A stretch of DNA of 32,406 nt from Clostridia bacterium (GTDB taxonomy: Bacteria; Bacillota; Clostridia; TANB77; CAG-508), in assembly GCA_017512025.1 (NCBI GenBank), contig JAFWHH010000030.1, forward strand, positions 1 to 32,406, read 5' to 3'. The position numbers and the translations under genes are program-made. The notes below the pieces were generated by a model. The model made no database searches. It was not told where the DNA came from and worked only from the letters and a program-made list of their open reading frames with translations. Position 1 is the first letter of the stretch. Every line of letters begins with the position of its first letter. Of this stretch, positions 26,296 through 32,406 are shown one piece after another.

Positions 26296-28056
26296 TTAAT
26301 TATTATTTTCAATTATTTTTATATTAGCTTCCTTTAACTGTTTTTCAGATACAACACTAGGTGCTCCAACCAATAAGTCTTCAGCCTTACTATTCATTGG
26401 AAAAGCAATCACTTCACGAATTGATTCTTCTTCAGCAAGTAACATTAGCATTCTATCTAATCCAGGTGCAACTCCTGCATGAGGAGGAGCTCCATAATGA
26501 AAAGCATTAAATAATGCTGAGAATTTACGTTTCAGCTCTTCCTCACTATAACCAGCTATTTCAAATGCTTTTACCATTATTTCCGGATCATGATTTCTTA
26601 CAGCCCCTGAAGAAAGTTCTACTCCATTGCAAACTATATCATATTGGTAAGCTAATATATCTAAAGGATTTTTTTCACTTAAAGCTTTTAAACCTCCTTG
26701 TGGCATCGAAAATGGATTATGACTAAATTTAATTTTTCCATTTTCATCAGCTTCAAACATTGGAAAATCAACTATCCAACAAAATCTAAAACAATCTTTT
26801 TCAAGCAAATCAGCCAATATTCCTAACTTTTCACGAACAGGGCCAGCAATTTTTTCTAATATTCCCTTTCTCTCTGCAATAAAGAAAATACTATCTCCTG
26901 GCTTAGTTCCAGTTTGCTTTAATAATTTATCTCTTGATTCATCATCTATTAGTTTTGCTATTGGTCCTTGCAAAGTACCATCAGACAATACTTTTAGCCA
27001 AGCTAATCCTTTTGCATGACATTTATCTATAGCAAAATTAGTAATTGTATCATAGAAAGTCCTCGTCTGTTTTGCTCCATCTGGTAAAGTAATTGTTCTA
27101 ACAATCTTTTTATTAAAAACTTTTATATCCAATTTTTTAAAAATATTAGTTACATCTTTAATTTCCAATGGATTTCTCAAATCAGGTTTATCTGTTCCAT
27201 ATTTAATCATTGCATCCTCATAAGAAATTCGTTCAAAAACTTCATCAACTTTCTTACTAGAAAATTTCTTAAAAGTATTATAAATAACTTTTTCCATAAC
27301 TTCAAAAACATCTTCTTGAGTCGCAAAAGCCATTTCCATATCTAACTGATAAAACTCCCCAGGTGATCTATCTGCCCTTGCATCTTCATCCCTAAAACAT
27401 GGAGCTATTTGAAAATATTTATCAACTCCAGAAACCATAAGTAATTGTTTAAACTGTTGCGGTGCTTGAGGGAGTGCATAAAATTTACCAGGATACACTC
27501 TACTAGGTACTAAGTAATCTCTTGCACCTTCTGGTGACGAACTTGTTAGTATTGGAGTTTGAACTTCTAAAAAACCTTGTCCTATCATTTGATTTCTTAA
27601 AAATTGTATTAATTCAGCTCTTAGTTTTAAATTTTCAATTGATTTTCTTGCACGTAAGTCTAGAAATCTATATTCAAGTCTTAGATCTTCTTTAACTCTT
27701 TTATTATTTTCAATATCAAAAGGCAACAATTTAGTTCTTTTTCCCAAAATTTCAAAACTATCTACAAACAATTCAACCATACCTGTTGGTATTTTTTTAT
27801 TGACTGTTTCATCTTCCCTTAATCTTACAATTCCACTTACAGTAATCGTAGATTCAATTGGTATTCTTTGTGCAGTATTAACTTTTTCTTCATCTCCAGA
27901 AAAAACAACTTGAGTTACTCCATATTGATCACGTAAATCCATAAATAAAATTCCACCTAAATCACGGATTGTGTCAACCCACCCTGCAAGCTTAATTTCT
28001 TCACCAATATTTTCCTCTCTTATTTCTGAACAATTATAAGTTCTATACTTATTCAT
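26296..28056 (-). CDS. aspS: Aspartyl-tRNA synthetase (bacterial type)
   Basis: Charges tRNA-Asp and, if non-discriminating, also tRNA-Asn for the amidotransferase. The 586 aa contain an N-terminal OB-fold anticodon domain (about 1-110, AGWVDTIRDLGGILFMDLRD), class II motif 2 in FRDEDARADRSPGEFYQLD, the bacterial GAD insertion (about 285-420), and motif 3 GVAPGLDRMLMLL near 530. The OB-fold residue at the place where some non-discriminating AspRS carry His is Leu (RDLGG). It is preceded by a T-box leader and followed by the kinase and gatCAB genes, suggesting joint control. AAGGG lies upstream of the ATG. Confidence 0.97.
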   Translation of the reverse strand: MNKYRTYNCSEIREENIGEEIKLAGWVDTIRDLGGILFMDLRDQYGVTQVVFSGDEEKVNTAQRIPIESTITVSGIVRLREDETVNKKIPTGMVELFVDSFEILGKRTKLLPFDIENNKRVKEDLRLEYRFLDLRARKSIENLKLRAELIQFLRNQMIGQGFLEVQTPILTSSSPEGARDYLVPSRVYPGKFYALPQAPQQFKQLLMVSGVDKYFQIAPCFRDEDARADRSPGEFYQLDMEMAFATQEDVFEVMEKVIYNTFKKFSSKKVDEVFERISYEDAMIKYGTDKPDLRNPLEIKDVTNIFKKLDIKVFNKKIVRTITLPDGAKQTRTFYDTITNFAIDKCHAKGLAWLKVLSDGTLQGPIAKLIDDESRDKLLKQTGTKPGDSIFFIAERKGILEKIAGPVREKLGILADLLEKDCFRFCWIVDFPMFEADENGKIKFSHNPFSMPQGGLKALSEKNPLDILAYQYDIVCNGVELSSGAVRNHDPEIMVKAFEIAGYSEEELKRKFSALFNAFHYGAPPHAGVAPGLDRMLMLLAEEESIREVIAFPMNSKAEDLLVGAPSVVSEKQLKEANIKIIENNN

Positions 28057-28129
28057 AATAAAATCCCTTCTCTATACATAAAATTCCCTTTTATTTTGTT
28101 GTACCATTAGTATCATAAAAACATATAAA

Positions 28130-28378
28130 TAAAAATCCCTGTAATATTCTAAATCTTAAAACTAAGTACTTTTTACTACCTAATTTTTAATAATTAAAAC
28201 ATTACAGGGACGAAAAACATTCCGCGGTACCACCCTATTTGAAAATATAATTTCCACTCTAATAAAACTCTAGCTCCAATGTGTTTCATAAATTTAAGTT
28301 TTTAAGTACTTCCAGCCACGATACTTATTCTCTCATAAAACTTTTACACAAATTTACTTTCATCTTCAACGCCATACA
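28130..28378 (-). promoter_or_regulatory. T-box leader of aspS, specifier reads AAC (Asn)
   Basis: Tandem evidence on the minus strand. The T-box AGGGTGGTACCGCG lies at 28236-28223. A terminator stem CCCTGTAAT/ATTACAGGG (28209-28201 with 28145-28137) is followed by ATTTTT. Stem I has GATGAAAGTA (AGTA box), paired AAGTTTT/AAAACTT and AAGTA/TACTT helices, an AGAGA bulge and a TGGCTGGAAG apical loop. Below the specifier loop GATG pairs with CATT. The trinucleotide one purine before that helix is AAC (28285-28283), in the context GAAAC-A; GAA overlaps it at 28287-28285. CGTCCCT after the T-box can form the antiterminator. Uncharged tRNA pairing with the specifier would allow read-through into aspS. 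Confidence 0.9.
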
Positions 28379-28383
28379 ATAGT

Positions 28384-28413
28384 ATTATGCCACTATTTAA
28401 CAAGTAAAGTCAA
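28384..28413 (-). promoter_or_regulatory. Predicted promoter of the aspS T-box transcript
   Basis: Minus strand TTGACT, 18-nt spacer, CATAAT. The -35 box starts directly after the greA stop codon, and the predicted start site lies just before T-box stem I. Confidence 0.75.
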
Positions 28414-28899
28414 TTATTTTGCTTTTTTAATTGATAAGATCCTGAATTGAGCTGTTGTTCCATTTGGTAATTCAGCTTCAACAATCTTACCTCTTCTAGC
28501 ACCAATTAAGGCAGAACCAATTGGTGATTCATTTGATATTTTATTCTGTGCTAAATCAACTTCAGTTGACCCAACAATAGTGTATTCAACATCCTCATCA
28601 AAAGCTATATCATGTACTTTAACCATATTTCCTACTTGAACTTTTGATGTATCAACCTCTGATGCATCAATAATCTTAGCACGTCTAATTTTATTTTCTA
28701 GCTCAAGAATTTTATTTTCATTTAGCTCCTGAGCGGACTTAGCCTCATCATATTCTGAATTCTCAGATAAGTCACCATAACCAAGTGCAATTTTAATCCT
28801 TTCAGCTATTTCTGTTCTTTCAACTGTTTTTAATTGTTCTAACTCACTTTCTAATTTATTATATCCTTCTTGAGTTAATAGTACTTCTTCACTTTCCAT
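28414..28899 (-). CDS. greA: Transcription elongation factor GreA
   Basis: Rescues backtracked RNA polymerase by stimulating transcript cleavage. The 161 aa comprise an N-terminal antiparallel coiled coil (about 1-75), with the tip residues in LGYGDLSENSEYDEAKSAQ (the Asp-Leu-Ser-Glu-Asn-Ser-Glu tip is the family signature), then an FKBP-like C-terminal domain with NKISNESPIGSALIGARRG. AGGGAGG lies upstream of the ATG. It ends exactly where the aspS promoter begins, and no terminator is seen in between. Confidence 0.97.
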   Translation of the reverse strand: MESEEVLLTQEGYNKLESELEQLKTVERTEIAERIKIALGYGDLSENSEYDEAKSAQELNENKILELENKIRRAKIIDASEVDTSKVQVGNMVKVHDIAFDEDVEYTIVGSTEVDLAQNKISNESPIGSALIGARRGKIVEAELPNGTTAQFRILSIKKAK

Positions 28900-29024
28900 A
28901 TAAAAATCCTCCCTTGTGTATATCTTATTAATTTCAGTTTACTTATATTACCTCAAAAAATATATTTTGTCAATATATTTTTTTATTTTTCACATTATTT
29001 TCACATAAGTGTAATTACAACCAC

Positions 29025-29055
29025 AAAAAAGAACGACCAGAGGCCGCCCTTTTTT
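29025..29055 (-). terminator. Rho-independent terminator of tuf
   Basis: On the minus strand GGGCGGCC-TCT-GGTCGTTC forms an 8-bp stem with three G-U pairs, flanked by A6 and T6 runs, 15 nt after the tuf stop. Confidence 0.85.
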
Positions 29056-29069
29056 GAATATTTTTATTA

Positions 29070-30272
29070 TTACTCAATTATATCAGCAACAACACCTGAA
29101 CCTACTGTTCTTCCACCTTCACGGATAGCGAATCTTAATCCTTTTTCAATTGCAATAGGAGTAATTAATTCGATTTCCATATCAATGTTGTCACCAGGCA
29201 TAACCATTTCTGTTCCTTCTGGAAGCTTGATTGTTCCTGTAACATCAGTTGTTCTGAAGTAGAATTGTGGTCTATATCCATTGAAAAATGGAGTATGACG
29301 TCCACCTTCATCAGCTGTTAATACATAAACTTGAGATGTAAATTTAGTATGTGGGTTGATTGTTCCTGGTTTTGCAAGAACTTGACCTCTTTCAACTTCA
29401 TCTCTTTGTGTTCCTCTTAATAGAACACCAACATTATCACCAGCTTCTGCATGATCTAATGTTTTTCTGAACATTTCTAGTCCAGTAACAACCGTTTTCT
29501 TTCTTTCTTGACTTAGTCCAACCATTTCAACTTCTTCTTGAACATTTAGTTGTCCTCTTTCAACTCTACCTGTAACAACTGTACCACGTCCTGAAATTGT
29601 CATAACATCCTCAATTGGCATTAAGAATGGTTGATCAACTGGTCTTTCAGGTGTTGGAATATAGCTATCTACAGCTTCCATTAATTCTTTTATACATTTA
29701 TATTCCTCAGCTTCTGGATCTTTAGAGCTACTTTCTAGAGCAACTAAAGCAGAACCTTTAACTATTGGAATTTCATCTCCAGGGAAATCATAGCTTGATA
29801 ATAAGTCTCTAACTTCCATTTCAACTAATTCTAATAATTCTGGATCGTCAACCATATCACATTTATTTAGGAATACAACAATATGTTTAACACCAACTTG
29901 CCTTGCAAGTAGTATATGTTCTCTTGTTTGAGGCATTGGGCCATCAGCTGCTGAAACTATTAATATAGCTCCATCCATTTGAGCAGCACCAGTAATCATA
30001 TTCTTAACATAGTCAGCATGTCCTGGGCAGTCAACATGAGCATAGTGTCTATTCTCTGTTTCGTACTCAACATGAGCTGTATTAATTGTAATTCCTCTTT
30101 CTTTTTCTTCTGGAGCACTATCAATTGCTGCATAATCTTCAAATTGTGCCTTTCCTTGTAAACTTAACCATTTTGTAATGGCAGCTGTCGTTGTTGTCTT
30201 ACCATGGTCAACGTGACCAATTGTACCAATATTTACGTGTGGCTTACTTCTAACAAATACTTCTTTAGCCAT
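29070..30272 (-). CDS. tuf: Elongation factor Tu
   Basis: GTPase that delivers aminoacyl-tRNA to the ribosome. The 400 aa are full length. G-domain motifs are [10 protein letters not shown] (19-28), the switch I region with [18 protein letters not shown] (about 81-88) and NKCDMVDD (about 136-143). Beta-barrel domains 2 and 3 follow, with [14 protein letters not shown] and [13 protein letters not shown] at the end. AGGAGG lies upstream. It follows fusA as in the str operon, but a gap of about 180 nt with its own promoter lies between. Confidence 0.98.
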   Translation of the reverse strand: MAKEVFVRSKPHVNIGTIGHVDHGKTTTTAAITKWLSLQGKAQFEDYAAIDSAPEEKERGITINTAHVEYETENRHYAHVDCPGHADYVKNMITGAAQMDGAILIVSAADGPMPQTREHILLARQVGVKHIVVFLNKCDMVDDPELLELVEMEVRDLLSSYDFPGDEIPIVKGSALVALESSSKDPEAEEYKCIKELMEAVDSYIPTPERPVDQPFLMPIEDVMTISGRGTVVTGRVERGQLNVQEEVEMVGLSQERKKTVVTGLEMFRKTLDHAEAGDNVGVLLRGTQRDEVERGQVLAKPGTINPHTKFTSQVYVLTADEGGRHTPFFNGYRPQFYFRTTDVTGTIKLPEGTEMVMPGDNIDMEIELITPIAIEKGLRFAIREGGRTVGSGVVADIIE

Positions 30273-30340
30273 AATTTAAATTCCTCCTTAAAACTTTAAA
30301 AATTTATTAATAAAAATTAATACCAATTTTATTGCCTTAC

Positions 30341-30369
30341 ATTTTATAACATTTCTTTAAAAAATGCAA
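30341..30369 (-). promoter_or_regulatory. Predicted promoter of tuf
   Basis: Minus strand TTGCAT, 17-nt spacer, TAAAAT (overlapping TATAAA), about 70 nt before the tuf start. It would let tuf be expressed independently of fusA. Confidence 0.6.
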
Positions 30370-30451
30370 GTATTATAAATAAATTTATTATTATTTAACC
30401 TATTTTATAAGTATAATCAACTTATCACAGAGACATATAACTTAACCTCAA

Positions 30452-32406
30452 TTAATCTTCTTTCTTGCTTCTAGCAGAAACAATTTGATCAAGAACAGAT
30501 TTTGGAACTTCTTCATAATGAGATGGTTCCATAGAATATGTTCCTCTACCTTGTGTTTTCGAACGTAGATCTGTTGCATATCCAAACATCTCTGATAAAG
30601 GAATAAATCCTCTAATTACTTGATTTCCAGATTGTGCTTCCATACCTTCCATTCTACCACGTCTAGCATTAATATCTCCTATAACATCTCCCATATATTC
30701 TTCAGGAACAGTTACTTCAATTTTCATAATAGGTTCTAATAGAGCTGATTTAGCTTGCTTACAACCTTCTTTAAAAGCAATAGATGCTGCAACTTTGAAG
30801 GCCATTTCTGATGAGTCAACTTCATGGTATGATCCATCAACTAATGTAACCTTGAAATCAATAACAGGATATCCAGCAAGAATACCTGTTAAAGCAGCTT
30901 CTCTCATTCCTTCCTCAACTGGTTTAATGTATTCTTTAGGAACAGCACCACCAACGATTTTGTTCTCAAATACAATTCCTGAACCTGGCTCTAATGGTTC
31001 CATTTCAAACCAAACATCACCATATTGTCCATGTCCACCAGATTGACGTACAAACTTACCTTGTACTCTAGCTTTATTTCTAATTGTTTCTTTATACGAA
31101 ACTTGAGGCTTTCCTTCTGTACATTCAACTTTAAACTCTCTTTTAAGTCTATCAACTATAATGTCTAGATGAAGCTCACCCATACCAGCTATAATTGTTT
31201 GACCTGATTCTTTATCAGTCCACGTTTTGAATGTTGGATCCTCCTCTGCAAGTTTTGCTAATGCAATACCAAGTTTTTCACTATTTGCCTTATCTTTAGG
31301 CTCAATAGCAATATCTATAACAGGTTCTGGAAATTCCATTGATTCAAGTATAACTGGGTTTTCAGCATCACATAAAGTATCTCCAGTTCCAACTTCTTTA
31401 AGTCCAACTGCAGCAGCAATATCTCCAGCATAAACTTTATCAATATCTTGCCTGTTATTAGCATGCATTAATAGAATTCTTCCAATTCTATCTTTCTTTT
31501 GCTTTGTAGCATTATAAATTGTTGAACCAGAATCACATGTTCCAGAATAAACTCTGAAGAAACATAATTTTCCTACAAATGGGTCAGTCATAATCTTGAA
31601 TGCTAAAGCTGAGAATGGTGCATTATCATCAGTTGCTCTTGTAACTTCATTTCCATCTTCATCAACACCCTTAACGTCTTCAATATCTGTTGGTGCTGGT
31701 AAGTAGTCAATAATAGCATCAAGCAATTCTTGAACACCTTTATTTTTATATGATGAACCACAAGTCATTGGAACTATTTTATTTGCAATTGTTCCTTTTC
31801 TAAGACCCAATCTGATTTCCTCTTCAGTTAGTTCTTCACCTTCCAAATACTTCATCATTAACTCATCATCTTGTTCTGATACAACTTCGATCATCTCATC
31901 TCTATATTTTTGAGCTTCTTCAAGCATATCAGCTGGAATGTCTTGCTCTTTGATTTCTTTTCCTTGGTCTTCGTCAGATTGAATATAAGCTTTCATCTTA
32001 ATTAAATCAACGATCCCTTGGAAATAATCCTCTTTACCTACTGGTAATTGTATTGGAACAGGATGACATCCTAATCTATCTCTCATTTGATCAATACAAA
32101 GATAGAAATCTGCTCCTGTAATATCCATTTTATTAACATATACGATTCTTGGAACCTTATATTTATCAGCTTGTCTCCAAACTGTTTCTGATTGTGGTTG
32201 CACACCACCTTTAGCTGCTAATACTAGCACTGAACCATCAAGAACTCTAAGAGATCTTTCAACTTCAACTGTAAAATCAACATGACCTGGAGTATCAATT
32301 ATATTAATTCTATGTTCTCTCCAATGGCAAGTTGTTGCAGCAGAAGTAATTGTAATACCTCTTTCTTGCTCTTGAGCCATCCAGTCCATTGTTACCTGAC
32401 CATCAT
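30452..32406 (-). CDS. fusA: Elongation factor G (5' end outside window)
   Basis: GTPase that drives ribosomal translocation. The frame stays open to the right edge of the window; the Met at 32389 lies inside the conserved [20 protein letters not shown] and is not the true start. About 651 of roughly 690-700 residues are present; the first P-loop (GHIDAGKTT region) is missing. Visible features are G3 DTPGHVDF, G4 NKMD, domain II ([20 protein letters not shown]), domain III ([14 protein letters not shown]), and domains IV-V with [17 protein letters not shown] and GEINARRG-like [13 protein letters not shown]. It heads the str-type pair with tuf. Confidence 0.98.
   Translation of the reverse strand, partial: DGQVTMDWMAQEQERGITITSAATTCHWREHRINIIDTPGHVDFTVEVERSLRVLDGSVLVLAAKGGVQPQSETVWRQADKYKVPRIVYVNKMDITGADFYLCIDQMRDRLGCHPVPIQLPVGKEDYFQGIVDLIKMKAYIQSDEDQGKEIKEQDIPADMLEEAQKYRDEMIEVVSEQDDELMMKYLEGEELTEEEIRLGLRKGTIANKIVPMTCGSSYKNKGVQELLDAIIDYLPAPTDIEDVKGVDEDGNEVTRATDDNAPFSALAFKIMTDPFVGKLCFFRVYSGTCDSGSTIYNATKQKKDRIGRILLMHANNRQDIDKVYAGDIAAAVGLKEVGTGDTLCDAENPVILESMEFPEPVIDIAIEPKDKANSEKLGIALAKLAEEDPTFKTWTDKESGQTIIAGMGELHLDIIVDRLKREFKVECTEGKPQVSYKETIRNKARVQGKFVRQSGGHGQYGDVWFEMEPLEPGSGIVFENKIVGGAVPKEYIKPVEEGMREAALTGILAGYPVIDFKVTLVDGSYHEVDSSEMAFKVAASIAFKEGCKQAKSALLEPIMKIEVTVPEEYMGDVIGDINARRGRMEGMEAQSGNQVIRGFIPLSEMFGYATDLRSKTQGRGTYSMEPSHYEEVPKSVLDQIVSARSKKED

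Overview
The window is AT-rich DNA from a spore-forming member of the Clostridia (Bacillota). The lineage is inferred from several independent signs: AGGAGG-type ribosome binding sites, an alpha/beta-type small acid-soluble spore protein and SpoVT, a PASTA-domain Ser/Thr kinase with its PP2C partner, a glmS ribozyme, a T-box leader, and GatCAB tRNA amidotransferase beside aspS. I cannot name the species; an uncultured gut-type clostridial lineage would fit.

Layout. Almost all genes lie on the minus strand. From high to low coordinates: fusA (5' end outside the window), tuf and greA (translation and transcription factors); then a T-box-led block aspS, a small P-loop kinase, gatC, gatA, gatB; a spore protein gene; a lone plus-strand P-loop NTPase; an HD phosphohydrolase; plus-strand spoVT; metG; plus-strand glmS with its ribozyme leader; a membrane-anchored protein of unknown function; trxA; rlmN; the phosphatase/kinase pair stp and prkC; glyS; a broken small gene; ileS; a REP-type tyrosine transposase; queA and tgt; and a membrane-anchored WG-repeat protein whose Gln-rich tail runs off the left edge.

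How the genes work together. Most of the window is information processing. There are four aminoacyl-tRNA synthetases (Ile, Gly, Met, Asp), the amidotransferase that makes Asn-tRNA and Gln-tRNA, two queuosine genes (tgt, queA), a 23S rRNA/tRNA methylase (rlmN) and elongation factors. The aspS leader is a T-box whose best-placed specifier reads AAC (Asn), not an Asp codon. That suggests AspRS plus GatCAB is run here as an asparaginyl-tRNA supply pathway.

Most unusual content. (1) The glmS ribozyme at 15379-15740 has its P1 hairpin replaced by a giant stem: a palindromic element of about 200 bp, made of REP-like units, sits in the P1 loop, leaving the rest of the core recognisable. (2) A second repeat family of about 34 bp (core TTGCAATTTGGGACGACC) occupies at least five intergenic gaps. 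It flanks an intact REP-associated-type transposase in inverted orientation and forms a six-copy tandem array at 21902-22090. Together these look like a clostridial REP/RAYT system that has colonised gene borders and, in one case, the inside of a catalytic RNA.
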